From IMG/VR virus record IMGVR_UViG_3300020453_000595, positions 1 to 59,107 of that record: DNA of 59,107 nt; one strand, given 5' to 3'. Source of the DNA: a virus. The notes beneath the pieces are model-generated. The model searched no databases. It was not told the origin of the DNA and saw only the letters and a program-made list of their open reading frames with translations. This document shows, in pieces, positions 15,575 through 24,665 of the stretch; position 1 is the first letter of the stretch; each line of letters opens with the position of its first letter. Made by a program: the position numbers and the translations under genes.

Positions 15575-15910
15575 TCAGGACTCCAGGCCGTAAGCCACGA
15601 AAGAGCAGCTGCCATTTCCAGAGCCGACAACTAAACGTGCACCGGATTCAAGCGTGATACCAGTCCGCTCAAAAGAGGTGTTGGCGTTCAAAGAGAAGTC
15701 GAACTCAATGTAGTACTGGTCTGCGATAGCGCCAGAAGAGGTGGAGACCGAAGCCGGAATCACAGCAACTTTGATTGTGTCGGCTGCAGCTGTCTGGTTG
15801 CAGACTGCGAGAATCAAAGTTGTGGTTGCAGTTGCCGTAACAAGTGCAGTTGTTGCGTAAGTCGGGGTGCCGCCACTGGGCTTGGAGGACCCCTTAATAC
15901 CCGAAGCCAT
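15575..15910 (-). CDS. Small beta-structured virion protein (111 aa)
   Basis: Begins MASGIKGSSKPSGGTPTYAT; the rest alternates short hydrophobic strands (TTLILAVCNQTAAADTIKVA, GITLESGARLVVGSGNG). The tVxxxxAxxtTlilaVxN...iesGarLvvgs pattern matches beta-sandwich virion proteins found several times in this block (17125, 22722). Probably a structural part of tail or head surface. Confidence 0.6.
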   Translation of the reverse strand: MASGIKGSSKPSGGTPTYATTALVTATATTTLILAVCNQTAAADTIKVAVIPASVSTSSGAIADQYYIEFDFSLNANTSFERTGITLESGARLVVGSGNGSCSFVAYGLES

Positions 15911-15966
15911 GCGAAATAAGCGATCAGACGGGCAGGTTGCCTGCCTCTTCCCTTAAGTATAAAGAT

Positions 15967-16131
15967 TCAACCGTATGGTTCGTTCTCTCGCTGAACGTGA
16001 CTACGAAGATCTTGTCTTGAGTTGATACGGTTATTAGCGCTCGAACGATTAACCGAATTCTGCTTTTTACTACGAGCCAAGGCAGCGGCTTTCTGCTGCC
16101 TTGCTTTTAACTGTTTGGCTCGCTTGAACAT
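15967..16131 (-). CDS. Small basic protein (54 aa)
   Basis: MFKRAKQLKARQQKAAALAR followed by an Asn/Ser/Arg-rich tail ending NEPYG. Highly basic and helical. The start overlaps the previous stop (TGATG). It is probably a nucleic-acid-binding or assembly peptide, which is inferred from charge only. Confidence 0.55.
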   Translation of the reverse strand: MFKRAKQLKARQQKAAALARSKKQNSVNRSSANNRINSRQDLRSHVQRENEPYG

Positions 16132-16862
16132 CAGGTCGAGAGGCCCATGAAGAATGCGTACTGACGGTCTGCATTGGTCGTGGTGTATGTCCCGGAAATC
16201 AACAGAGTCCAGCTGGTGTTTTCTGGTGAACCTGAAGGGTCAGCGGTGGCATCTGAGGTGTGATCGGTCAGACTGATGTAGTGGTTGGTATTAGCGCCAC
16301 TGCCGGTTTGAACCAGATCACCTTTGTAGTAGTCAGTGCTGGTTGCATAGGCGCCTCGATTGAATGAGCCACCGGAATACCGCGCCCAGTTTCCAGCGAG
16401 GAGATCGGCCAACAATGTCGCTGCCGAAGTGAAGTTCGTGGCGGCCCGATAAGCCTGGCCCTGATGAATGACGGCATCATCAGCTACGTATGAAGTAGCG
16501 GTCTGCCAGTCACCCTTGAAGTCGAGGCCGCCAGCAAGCAACTCCCAGTAAGTGGCGTTTGGAGGAATGTTATTGGTCGTCGCACCAATAGCCCGATAAG
16601 TACTGCCGCCGTGGGTAACGACGTCGTTGGTGGCGTAAGTCGTTGCAGAGCTCCATGCGCCATTGGCCTTCAGGCCACTGACCATTGCCGCCCAGTGCGT
16701 GGTCGTCGAGGGGTCGGTTCCAGGCGTTGAGGCTGTGGAGTTGATATAGGAGTAAACGTCGCCACCGAAACGAACGACATCGTTGTATTCGTATGACTCT
16801 GTGGCGGAATAATCGCCTCGAAACTGAAAGCGGATCTTGCCCAGATTGATAATGGTGCTCAT
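16131..16862 (-). CDS. Virion protein with three carbohydrate-binding-like repeats
   Basis: A 243-residue protein. Three repeats of about 50 residues share WxxxTxYxxNDVVxxGGxxYxA: FRGDYSATESYEYNDVVRF, WSSATTYATNDVVTHGG and WQTATSYVADDAVIHQG, with a degenerate fourth near residue 170. This is the aromatic pattern of chitin/cellulose-binding CBM5/12-type modules, used in phage tails for polysaccharide contact. Likely a tail surface protein. Confidence 0.7.
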   Translation of the reverse strand: MSTIINLGKIRFQFRGDYSATESYEYNDVVRFGGDVYSYINSTASTPGTDPSTTTHWAAMVSGLKANGAWSSATTYATNDVVTHGGSTYRAIGATTNNIPPNATYWELLAGGLDFKGDWQTATSYVADDAVIHQGQAYRAATNFTSAATLLADLLAGNWARYSGGSFNRGAYATSTDYYKGDLVQTGSGANTNHYISLTDHTSDATADPSGSPENTSWTLLISGTYTTTNADRQYAFFMGLST

Positions 16863-17125
16863 ACGATCTCGCAGTTCAGGTGGCCGGGGTTAGCTGATGA
16901 CCAGCTAAAAGAAAGCAGCTTGTCTGACCACACAGTTTCGGCGTAGTCTTCAAGGTTAATTATATGAGAGTCAGGCAGCTTAACCTCGCTGCCTCCCGTG
17001 TTTCGGACAATGCTTAAGTTGCCAGTCGCAACATTAAAACGGAAGCTATAAGCATTCTTCCCTGAGGGAGCAGCAAAGTCCGTTATTTGAGGAGCGACAA
17101 CCTCTTTGAATAGTTGAATCGTCAT
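16859..17125 (-). CDS. Small virion-block protein (88 aa)
   Basis: MTIQLFKEVVAPQITDFAAP followed by a beta-type sequence FRFNVATGNLSIVRNTGG and SFSWSSANPGHLNCEIV. No known family recognised. Stop and start overlap both neighbours (ATGA and TAATG), so it is made together with them. Confidence 0.6.
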   Translation of the reverse strand: MTIQLFKEVVAPQITDFAAPSGKNAYSFRFNVATGNLSIVRNTGGSEVKLPDSHIINLEDYAETVWSDKLLSFSWSSANPGHLNCEIV

Positions 17126-17475
17126 TAGACGTCTTCGTAAACAGAGAGCCAGACCACGAATGTCTTCGTGCTTGTATTTTCCGGATCGACAGGGGCGTCT
17201 GACTTGACTACGTCGTCCTCGCCTAAGACCATCTTCTCCATGCCCGTCAAACGCTTTTGTTCGCCGGGGGCAATTCGAACACCTTTTGCGATGTAATAGT
17301 CATCGCTGCCGACAGTAATAAAGATGTCAACAGGCAGCTCGAATTCAGAGACATTCGAAACAGTCATCCCTGTAATCACAGACGTCTTTGCAGACGGCAC
17401 TGTGTAAACAGTGGTGGGAGCTGGAGCAGACTGCTGACTGCCAACCGATGCTTGAAATCTTTTAAATGTGGCCAT
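17125..17475 (-). CDS. Beta-structured virion protein (116 aa)
   Basis: MATFKRFQASVGSQQSAPAP, then TVYTVPSAKTSVITGMTVSN, VDIFITVGSDDYYIAKGVRI and a final FVVWLSVYEDV. The TxVYTVPxxxxxVIxGmxVSN...v.i..g...YiakgvrI.pGe pattern is typical of small phage structural proteins that decorate tails or heads. No enzymatic residues. Confidence 0.6.
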   Translation of the reverse strand: MATFKRFQASVGSQQSAPAPTTVYTVPSAKTSVITGMTVSNVSEFELPVDIFITVGSDDYYIAKGVRIAPGEQKRLTGMEKMVLGEDDVVKSDAPVDPENTSTKTFVVWLSVYEDV

Positions 17476-17975
17476 TAACCAAATGCCAAGATATCGGAGA
17501 CAGAAAGCTGGGAGCCCATCGGAACCCAGGCACCAGTGGTGCCCGCTATGTACATGCTAAATACATTGACCAAAGGGCTGTACCAAATATCTCCCTCAAA
17601 AAAGCCACTGCCAGGCGCATTGTTTTGGATGAAAACATTGTTCTGCGCCGGAACCCACTGGACCGTGGCAGCCAGGTAGATCTTTAGCAAGCCATTCGTG
17701 GTGTCGAACCACATGCTGCCGTCTGTGGGCTGCGAAGGCGCTGTAGGTGAAACAACGGTGGATCCACCACCACCGGCGCCGCCGACCGAAGACCATCCGC
17801 TCCCGTCGTAGATCTTGAGCTCGTTGTTGCCGGTGTCCATCCAGAGGTCACCAGCGACAGCTCCGGCTGGTTGGTTGGGACCCCTCGGGATATTGCCACC
17901 GTTGGCAACACGGTCAGTGTCGGCTATCTCCTGTGGGTAGCCGTTAACAAGGACAAGCGGAAACCTGACTGTCAT
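17475..17975 (-). CDS. Virion protein with repeated D/W modules (166 aa)
   Basis: Contains three related segments: PAGAVAGDLWMDTGNNELKI with YDGSGW, PSQPTDGSMWFDTTNGLLKI with YLAATVQW, and APGSGFFEGDIWYSPLVNVF with SMYIAGTTGAW. The pattern P..GdlWfDt..g.LkiY....W is common in cyanophage tail-fibre and neck proteins. It begins with FPLVLVNGYPQEIADTD, also common in virion proteins. Confidence 0.65.
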   Translation of the reverse strand: MTVRFPLVLVNGYPQEIADTDRVANGGNIPRGPNQPAGAVAGDLWMDTGNNELKIYDGSGWSSVGGAGGGGSTVVSPTAPSQPTDGSMWFDTTNGLLKIYLAATVQWVPAQNNVFIQNNAPGSGFFEGDIWYSPLVNVFSMYIAGTTGAWVPMGSQLSVSDILAFG

Positions 17976-18547
17976 TAGGAGGTATAGATAGGTTGACCAG
18001 GTTGGACATCAATCTGCGTTGCGCTAATCGCCTGTCCGATTGGAACCGAATAAACGCCACCACCTGTAGGAGCCGTAAGGGAGATGGCCCCTCCGTTGTC
18101 CAGGAAATAATCCAAGCCGACAGACAAGCCGCTTAGACCAGCGATCGGCCCCCTGGCAACGATCGTGACCTGGTCCCCTGGGTTGCTTGCGGACTCCTTA
18201 GCGAGTCCAAGGACGTTGGCCTTTTCTCTGGAGTTGTTGTTGTAGGCCTTATAGACCCTGCCATCAGATGCCTGGATGTAAACGGCATCGCCTAACGACA
18301 AAGCCTCTCCGGCAACTGCAGGATTCAAGGCAGCGACTGACTGAGCGCCGGAGCCACCACCGCTGATTGCACTCTGAAGATCAATTAACGCCTGGATGAT
18401 TCCAGCAGTATTAGCGGGATAAGACGTCACTTGACCTCCAGCTGCTTGGATACAAGCAGTAATTGCTGCAATGATTCCTGAAGTGTTTTCGGCATAACGC
18501 GGCTGAAACAGCGGCGTCACACTGGGATTAAGAGGCTCAGTTGCCAC
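17975..18547 (-). CDS. Virion structural protein (190 aa)
   Basis: An N-terminal helical part (GIIAAITACIQAAGGQVTSY, GIIQALIDLQSAISGGGSG) is followed by a beta domain with VAGEALSLGDAVYIQASDGR and VYKAYNNNSREKANVLGLAK, the capsid-decoration or fibre-type domain that begins VAxxALSAGDxVyiqxdGkv. Probably a surface component. Confidence 0.6.
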   Translation of the reverse strand: MATEPLNPSVTPLFQPRYAENTSGIIAAITACIQAAGGQVTSYPANTAGIIQALIDLQSAISGGGSGAQSVAALNPAVAGEALSLGDAVYIQASDGRVYKAYNNNSREKANVLGLAKESASNPGDQVTIVARGPIAGLSGLSVGLDYFLDNGGAISLTAPTGGGVYSVPIGQAISATQIDVQPGQPIYTS

Positions 18548-18583
18548 AGTAAATCTTACGCCTCCAAAAGTATTCTAAATACG

Positions 18584-20029
18584 CTAAGGAACAATCTTCG
18601 GTACATCAATTGCATCCAGCTCGAGGAAGGAGAGGATCGAATAATCAACTCCACTCTTGGGAACAAATGCCTGGAATTCCTGAGTCGTTTGGTTAAAGCA
18701 CTTCAAGTCTTGACTACCCCTCTGAAGCCACCAATCATTGTTCCGACACCAGGAAGGGTTGGGCTCCTCTCGGTCATGCCAAAGCATAGGACCGCCAAAC
18801 GGCCGAATGTTCTCTCTGACATTGCCACCAGGGAAGACAACAAGCCCAACTGATTCAGCAATCGAAAGGACAAATCGATCCCAACTCAATCGCTTTTTGC
18901 GGAAATAAGACAAGAACTCATTCGGATCCATGGCCCGTTCGTAGGAGCTCATGAACTCCAAAAGGTCGCGCTCAGCAGCCGTGGGGTAATCGTCGGGCTC
19001 TAGCCAAGGGACGCCACAGGCCCAACGCTGAGCGTGTATGTGTTTGCAGTCTCTGCGTTCATCACGCCTTTCTGGAAGCGTTCGCCACTGTCGGTAGTAA
19101 CCAACGCCTTCGCTTTCCCATGCACTGACCACGCTTCTGTTGGCATTTGGGAGCGGAAACGTATCAAGGTTGGAGCTTTTTCTATCTACAAAATCAAGAT
19201 TGGCGACAGCACCGCCGAGATGATCGGGGCAGCAACAGAAAAATGAAAACGACGAGCAAAGATATCTGGTGCCGTCATCCTTGAAGGTATAAGTAGGAAC
19301 ATCCGGATCATCGGGATCATAAGGCTCACGTTTCCAGTAGATCTTCTTATTAACCTCTGCCCTTCTATGCGGCCTCGAGAGATCAAAGGTCATCGTCATC
19401 GCCCCCGTGCTGACAGCAGTCAGAGTCAGGGCAACGCTGCCGGCATCCTTTTCGACCAAGTCGTCTGGGAAATTAGGACCTGTCGCTGAGTCTTCAAATT
19501 GATCGCCAATACAAACGTTGTAGATCGCTAGCTGCTCTGCGTTGTAGATCCCATTGACGTCAAGAACGAGCGTGTGATTTGCGGGATCAGGATCGCTTTG
19601 ATTCAGCGTGACCCTTGAAGAAGTGATCGGCTGAGGCAGCAGGAAGCTACCTCGAACACGAGTAGCGACATACCAGGCGTTCTCGGAGCTGGTCGAGCTC
19701 GGGAAAACTGTGACTACTTCTCGACTACCGCGCTGGTTAATCTCGTCAGAAAAGGTGGAAGTCCCGTTGAGGAATCGAGCGAGAATGTTTAGCTGCTGAT
19801 CACCCCAGCTTCTGCCTTTACCGAAATAGTATTCCTGGCCGAGCTTCCATCGTTTGTAGTCCGACTCCCTGTTGTACGCCTCGACAATTGTCGGAAAAGC
19901 AACCGTTCCATATTCACCAGCACCGGATGTGGCATCCGGATAGATGCCCTTCGCCCTTTGCTTCATTGGCTTATTGACTGACGGCAACCCAAGCCTTCTG
20001 CCAGGGTTGCTGCCAAACCGCTTAGCCAT
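18584..20029 (-). CDS. Large tail/virion protein (481 aa), unknown
   Basis: Begins MAKRFGSNPGRRLGLPSVNK; contains a beta-rich region (residues 100-235) with VTLNQSDPDPANHTLVLDVN, a Cys cluster SFSFFCCCPDHLGG near residue 260, and a Trp-rich C-terminal half (RQWRTLPERRDERRDCKHIH, RNNDWWLQRGSQDL). No family recognised. Size and position suggest a tail tube, nozzle or baseplate component. The Cys cluster and 11 or so Trp residues are unusual. Confidence 0.6.
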   Translation of the reverse strand: MAKRFGSNPGRRLGLPSVNKPMKQRAKGIYPDATSGAGEYGTVAFPTIVEAYNRESDYKRWKLGQEYYFGKGRSWGDQQLNILARFLNGTSTFSDEINQRGSREVVTVFPSSTSSENAWYVATRVRGSFLLPQPITSSRVTLNQSDPDPANHTLVLDVNGIYNAEQLAIYNVCIGDQFEDSATGPNFPDDLVEKDAGSVALTLTAVSTGAMTMTFDLSRPHRRAEVNKKIYWKREPYDPDDPDVPTYTFKDDGTRYLCSSFSFFCCCPDHLGGAVANLDFVDRKSSNLDTFPLPNANRSVVSAWESEGVGYYRQWRTLPERRDERRDCKHIHAQRWACGVPWLEPDDYPTAAERDLLEFMSSYERAMDPNEFLSYFRKKRLSWDRFVLSIAESVGLVVFPGGNVRENIRPFGGPMLWHDREEPNPSWCRNNDWWLQRGSQDLKCFNQTTQEFQAFVPKSGVDYSILSFLELDAIDVPKIVP

Positions 20030-20928
20030 TACCCACCGAAGCGTGATGCGTAATAGGAACCAGTACCTGCACCGGAAGTACGATCGCGAATCTGGCTGGC
20101 AGTGCCCCTAGCGGGAGGGCGCCTGTCTCTATCCATCATCTGAACCACAGGCCCCTCTCGGCTCAGAACACTGTCTGTAATGCCACCCTGCTGAATGACA
20201 TAGTCCGCGATCTCTTTGTCTTGATCACTCGCCGAGCCGCGATATCCAGATCGACCGGAGGCAAGGTTTCCACCGCCGGCATATGAGGTTTGATTAGCTC
20301 CGCCAGCAGATGCGCCAGACCGCAGTCCGGACAACTGCTGGCCGACTGATTGCTCCCGGTAAGTATCGGCTTCCGCTCTGGCCTGTTCGTACAGAGCTGA
20401 TTGCTCTCCAAATTTCTTTTCGTAGTCGTCACGCTCTTGCTTGATTGACGCGTTATCGGCTAAGGCGCTTTGGTATTGGGTTTGAAGATTGCCAACTTGC
20501 CCTTGGTAGTTGCTTAGCTGATTCTGGAATCCGCTTATCTGGCCTCTATAGTCATTGATCGTTGATCGATATGAATCAATCGCGGACTGAGCGTTAGTGG
20601 CTTCATTCGTTGCGTTCGTGTAGTTGTCGTACAGATTGTTGTACTGATCAACCAGGCTGGTATACGCACTTTCGTAGGGGTTATTGCGCGGTGGCGCAGG
20701 TGTATTTGTTGCTGGTGGCGTAGATGTAGATGGGGGCGTAGATGTAGGTGTAGGTGTAGTTGATTGTGTTTGCGGCCTTCGATCAGCATGTTTATCCATG
20801 CCGCGCAAATCATTTTTGCTGTTCAGGTTCCTGATACCAGCCTTTTTCATCAGGTTGATAACACCCTGTTTGCTCAGGCCATACCTTTTTTTGGCCTGAT
20901 TCAGGTACTGTTTTGTGAACTTACTCAT
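20029..20928 (-). CDS. Coiled-coil virion protein with YYASRF C-terminus (299 aa)
   Basis: A basic N-terminus, a Thr/Pro linker (residues 52-80), a long coiled coil (about 85-195, with QISGFQNQLSNYQGQVGNLQ), then Ala/Glu helix YEQARAEADTYREQSVGQQL and a C-terminal tail SVLSREGPVVQ...GTGSYYASRFGG. The last 110 residues parallel those of the next gene, so the two are paralogues sharing a C-terminal docking domain. Probably a trimeric or elongated virion part. Confidence 0.65.
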   Translation of the reverse strand: MSKFTKQYLNQAKKRYGLSKQGVINLMKKAGIRNLNSKNDLRGMDKHADRRPQTQSTTPTPTSTPPSTSTPPATNTPAPPRNNPYESAYTSLVDQYNNLYDNYTNATNEATNAQSAIDSYRSTINDYRGQISGFQNQLSNYQGQVGNLQTQYQSALADNASIKQERDDYEKKFGEQSALYEQARAEADTYREQSVGQQLSGLRSGASAGGANQTSYAGGGNLASGRSGYRGSASDQDKEIADYVIQQGGITDSVLSREGPVVQMMDRDRRPPARGTASQIRDRTSGAGTGSYYASRFGG

Positions 20929-20936
20929 TTCTCACC

Positions 20937-21728
20937 TCAGCGGAATCGTGAAGCGTAATAAGAGCCAGTGCCAGCACTGCTGCTTGATCCCTTAGATGCT
21001 GACTTCCCTGCCTGCGCAGGGCCTCTAGCAAGCTGCTGCACGACAGGCCCCTCTCGAGCAAGAACACTGTCAGTCAGGCCTCCCTGAGCACGCATTGACT
21101 CAGCCAACTTGCTGATATCTCCTTCGTCGCTGCTGTAACCAGTGCGGCCAGAAGCGAGGCCACCAGTAAGGTTTTGAGACTGATTGGCCCCGCCAACTGT
21201 GGAACCACTTCTTACAGCACGCAGTTGCTGCCCAACAGCCTCTTCCCGGTACTGATCAGCTTCGGCTCTAGCGGCCTCGAAATCAGCGCTCGCCTTATTG
21301 AACTGCGATTCGAATTGATCGCGCGCCTGAGCATTGGCTTCCGCAGTCTTAAGAGCATTTTGGTACTGCCCCGTCAAGCTATTAACTTGATTCGTGTAGT
21401 TGGCAATCTGATCGTTGAATCCAGAGATGCGGCTGTCGTAATCTTGAATCCGATCTTCATAATCACTAATCTGCGATTTATATCGTTCGATTTCACCCGA
21501 ATAATCTCGGGCAACACTGCGCGCGTCATTTCGCTGAGCCTTCAGCTGAAAAGCTTGTTGCGCAGAGTCAGCGATAATTGCATCACGTGCTCGCCAGCCG
21601 AGAGACATCCCTGAGGGCCCAATTGCATTTGCAATATGGATCGGGTTGTAACCTGCAGCTCGTGCTCTCTGGTATGACTGGAGACCGAATCCGCCTTGGC
21701 CGCCTCGGAACTGATGAAGAATGCTCAT
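20937..21728 (-). CDS. Coiled-coil virion protein, paralogue of 20029 gene (263 aa)
   Basis: Starts MSILHQFRGGQGGFGLQSYQ. The long coiled coil spans about residues 60-170 (QISDYEDRIQDYDSRISGFN), then EARAEADQYREEAVGQQLRAVRSG-type sequence and SVLAREGPVVQQLARGPAQ, ending GTGSYYASRFR. The C-terminal third matches the neighbour at 20029; the N-terminal domains differ. Confidence 0.65.
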   Translation of the reverse strand: MSILHQFRGGQGGFGLQSYQRARAAGYNPIHIANAIGPSGMSLGWRARDAIIADSAQQAFQLKAQRNDARSVARDYSGEIERYKSQISDYEDRIQDYDSRISGFNDQIANYTNQVNSLTGQYQNALKTAEANAQARDQFESQFNKASADFEAARAEADQYREEAVGQQLRAVRSGSTVGGANQSQNLTGGLASGRTGYSSDEGDISKLAESMRAQGGLTDSVLAREGPVVQQLARGPAQAGKSASKGSSSSAGTGSYYASRFR

Positions 21729-21744
21729 TGGTTTTTACCTTTAA

Positions 21745-22722
21745 TTAGAAACTTCCGCGCTCATTGCGGCGATTACGAGCACGATTTTTTGCGCCCCTGC
21801 GTCGCCCACCAAAGACATCATCGGTACTGACGCCTCGCCCACCACGACCTTTGTTTTTACCAGGGCGGCGTTCAGGTTTACCTCCGATACCTCTATCTCT
21901 GTTATCCGCAATGATTTTGTTTTGCTCGCGCCAGTAATCAGCGCCGCCGCCTTGTACTCGCATTCCGCCGCCGCCGTATCGTCCGCCGCGCTGACCCGGA
22001 GCAATACCAAGCTCTTCAGGACTCATTACACGACCACGGCCTCCGCCGTAACGAGTGCCCCTGTTGTCTCTAGTGTTGTCGGGCAGGTCAGCGTAAAACT
22101 CGCCATAACGTCCACCGTCGTAATCACCAGAATTGCGACCAGGAGAGTAATAGTCTCTGCCGCCCCCAAAACTGTCCTGGTGCACCATTCCAGGTGAACC
22201 GTACCTAGGCCCAAAGACATCTATGGTGCTGGTGCCTTGATTCTCGGGGCCTTTGTCCTTAGGCTTCTGCTTATCAAAGTGCTCCTGAATCTTTCTCAGG
22301 TCATTACTGCTATCAAGCCTGCGAATGCCTACAGTTTTTGCGATGTTACGCAGCGCATCTGCAGACATCCCAAAACGATTCATGCCCGATTTCAGGGCTT
22401 GATTTTTGTCATCCCTAAACTCACTGATTGGATTCGACTGCCCCGTGGATGGACGACTTGGGGATGAATAGCTAGAGCCGCTTGATGCCATATCTTGAAT
22501 TCCAGCGGCGGCCTGACTGGACATGCTGGAACCGATGTTTTCGGCATACGAAAACGCATTACCCATACCCCGAGGACTAGGGAAGCCTTGGTTACTGGTT
22601 TGTCCAGGCCTGCGTGGCCTTCCATGCCCAGCCGCGTAATACCCTACGCGCTCCAGCTCCCTCTCTCGGTCCTCAGGAGAAAGACTACGGATGTAGTTAT
22701 TAAATTCTGGAGTGAATTTCAT
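21745..22722 (-). CDS. Gly/Arg/Tyr-rich virion protein (325 aa)
   Basis: Begins MKFTPEFNNYIRSLSPEDRE. A middle helix-hairpin segment RFGMSADALRNIAKTVGIRR with LDSSNDLRKIQEHF has a counterpart in the N-terminus of the 20029 protein (GIRNLNSKNDLRGMD). The C-terminal half is RG/GGRYGG-rich (RGTRYGGGRGR, KNKGRGGRG) and ends very basic. Probably disordered and nucleic-acid or assembly related. The ATG shares a base with the upstream stop. Confidence 0.6.
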   Translation of the reverse strand: MKFTPEFNNYIRSLSPEDRERELERVGYYAAGHGRPRRPGQTSNQGFPSPRGMGNAFSYAENIGSSMSSQAAAGIQDMASSGSSYSSPSRPSTGQSNPISEFRDDKNQALKSGMNRFGMSADALRNIAKTVGIRRLDSSNDLRKIQEHFDKQKPKDKGPENQGTSTIDVFGPRYGSPGMVHQDSFGGGRDYYSPGRNSGDYDGGRYGEFYADLPDNTRDNRGTRYGGGRGRVMSPEELGIAPGQRGGRYGGGGMRVQGGGADYWREQNKIIADNRDRGIGGKPERRPGKNKGRGGRGVSTDDVFGGRRRGAKNRARNRRNERGSF

Positions 22723-23243
22723 CAGAAGAAGCCTCCCTGGGCAAATACGTGGATACGAGTTGCCGAACTAGGAGCCGTCAAAGCGGCTGTAACTCCGACA
22801 TAGAGAGTTGCACCTGATGGCACATACAGCCCTGTATTCTTTTTGTCCGCCTCAGTCACAGATGCATCAGCCCCAAGGTTGGGGACTGGGATACATAGCG
22901 GCGGCAGAGAGATGTTGGTTCGCTCTCCAGCTGCACTCGACGAGATGGTTTCACTCGCAACACACACAGTGTTTGCAGAAGTGATCGATGCCGCTGAGCC
23001 TGAAACGCTCAAAAAGATCAGAACCTTTGATGCTGTCGTGCTGGCTTCATTGGCAACAATTGAAATGCTGTCAACGACAGCGCCATCGTTAGCCAAACAG
23101 TCAACCAGAAGGACACAACCACCACCAGTTGGCGTATTAAAGTTGGTCGCGGTTGTTAGCGCTGCCGCGCCGCCGATTGTTGCGAATGAATGCAGCGGCC
23201 GGTCAACCAGCAGCGGCATCTTATTGGAACTACTGGTTGCCAA
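22722..23243 (-). CDS. Beta-structured virion protein (173 aa)
   Basis: A beta-rich Ala/Ser/Val sequence: HSFATIGGAAALTTATNFNT, CVLLVDCLANDGAVVDSISI, GLYVPSGATLYVGVTAALTA and ending IHVFAQGGFF. The late glyVPsgatLyVgv motif matches the small virion sandwich proteins of this block. Likely a surface protein of tail or head. Confidence 0.6.
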   Translation of the reverse strand: MATSSSNKMPLLVDRPLHSFATIGGAAALTTATNFNTPTGGGCVLLVDCLANDGAVVDSISIVANEASTTASKVLIFLSVSGSAASITSANTVCVASETISSSAAGERTNISLPPLCIPVPNLGADASVTEADKKNTGLYVPSGATLYVGVTAALTAPSSATRIHVFAQGGFF

Positions 23244-23281
23244 AGTAAGTCTCCTTCTGTATTGATTTTAGATAGTTAGAA

Positions 23282-23773
23282 CTATGCTTTTGACTGGGGC
23301 TGTTCCTCGTTTCGGCGGGGGCCAGCACCGAAAGCTGTCATGCCTGTGTTCATGCCTCGGGGTGGAGACATTTCACGAGGTGCGCTCATCTCGCTGCCTG
23401 GTCCAGGTGTTGCGAGAAAGGCAGGCTTGTCCAAGGCAGGATCAACATCAGGCGCGGAAAAATAACCGCCCATTTGTGTGGGTCGCTGAAATGACGGGCC
23501 TTCGTTTTGAACTATCTGTTCAGCGTCGCCGTAAGGATTACGACGAAAGACAACATCGCCACTGGGTTGCCCCTGAGGAGCAAACTGAGAGGCGACAGGA
23601 GTAAACGACTGGTAGTTAGTCGGGTTGTTGGGTACAACATTTTCAGCACTAAAGAAGTTCTTGGCTTCTGCGTGGCCTTGCTTGTTTTCGTACCACTCAT
23701 TCATGCGAGCCTGGCGCTTGGGGCCATCCCGATGTTTGTAGAAGTCGTTACTGGGGTAAGAGCGTTTTGCCAT
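23282..23773 (-). CDS. Pro/Gln-rich virion-block protein (163 aa)
   Basis: Begins MAKRSYPSNDFYKHRDGPKR; a charged N-terminal 60 residues followed by a Pro/Gly/Met-rich tail (APREMSPPRGMNTGMTAFGA) that is probably disordered. No family recognised. It starts two bases from the stop of the gene at 23775. Confidence 0.55.
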   Translation of the reverse strand: MAKRSYPSNDFYKHRDGPKRQARMNEWYENKQGHAEAKNFFSAENVVPNNPTNYQSFTPVASQFAPQGQPSGDVVFRRNPYGDAEQIVQNEGPSFQRPTQMGGYFSAPDVDPALDKPAFLATPGPGSEMSAPREMSPPRGMNTGMTAFGAGPRRNEEQPQSKA

Positions 23774-23774
23774 T

Positions 23775-24662
23775 TCAATTTCTGCCTTGACGGCGGAGAA
23801 GGTTCATCATGTTTTTGCTAAGCATTTGCTTGCCACCCAGTCCGGGGACTGCGGTGTCCATATATCCCTGGATTTCATTCAAGCTGTCATTGTTGATTGC
23901 TTGCCTCTCAACCGGCTGGGCCTCGGCCGTTTGCTGGATATTGCTCTCTTGCTGAGCTGGCATGCCGCCACGGATGCGCTTGATCGCTTCATCACGATCC
24001 AAGCCTGTATCCATGAAGTCAGTGATTGCCTCCTCCTCGATCATGGCTGGCTTGTCACCAACCATGGCCATTGGGTTGGCTTTATTGAACTCTCTAAAAG
24101 CAATTGCGGGGTTTGCTCCGATAAAGGCCTGGGCTTTCTCCCGAGTGTCAAATCCAGGCATAGTCATGAAGTAATCCTCCATGGCTTTGCCCTGCTCTGC
24201 GTCGGCACTGACCATGTCACCCAGCTGCCTCTGGGCTCCGTAGTAATCAGCAAGATTGGCGCCATCGCCAGCCCGGTTGAGCAGGGCGTTTTTCAGCTCG
24301 GCATCGCCGTATTGCTGAGCCATGCGGCGATACTCAGAATCGCCAACATTGGCGTCATCGCTAACGATTGGGGCAGCCTGCTGGGCAGGAAAGCCGGCAC
24401 CGGGGCGAAACTTCTCCGCTTCTCTCCCGGCTCTAAGCTCTGCTTCCTGGTAGCCAGGGCCAAAGTTTCTAGTCGCCTGGTAAGGCCCAGGATCACCTGC
24501 GTACTGCCCCGTCAAAAACTTGTCGATCGAATCACCCAGCTGAACAAGCATGCTCCGCTTGGGATTGTTCTGCAGGTAAGCGTCATTACGAGCATCGCGG
24601 ACCGCTCTCTCCTGACGGAGGCGGTCAAGCATCTCTTTGATTTCCTGATCAGATACGTCCAT
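23775..24662 (-). CDS. Probable virion/ejection protein (295 aa)
   Basis: A charged helical N-terminus (DQEIKEMLDRLRQERAVRDA), a Gly/Pro-rich centre, helical segment ALLNRAGDGANLADYYGAQR, and an acidic Met-rich part MVGDKPAMIEEEAITDFMDT. It ends QMLSKNMMNLLRRQGRN. A long antisense frame on the other strand is not coding. Function unknown. Confidence 0.55.
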   Translation of the reverse strand: MDVSDQEIKEMLDRLRQERAVRDARNDAYLQNNPKRSMLVQLGDSIDKFLTGQYAGDPGPYQATRNFGPGYQEAELRAGREAEKFRPGAGFPAQQAAPIVSDDANVGDSEYRRMAQQYGDAELKNALLNRAGDGANLADYYGAQRQLGDMVSADAEQGKAMEDYFMTMPGFDTREKAQAFIGANPAIAFREFNKANPMAMVGDKPAMIEEEAITDFMDTGLDRDEAIKRIRGGMPAQQESNIQQTAEAQPVERQAINNDSLNEIQGYMDTAVPGLGGKQMLSKNMMNLLRRQGRN

Positions 24663-24665
24663 GAC

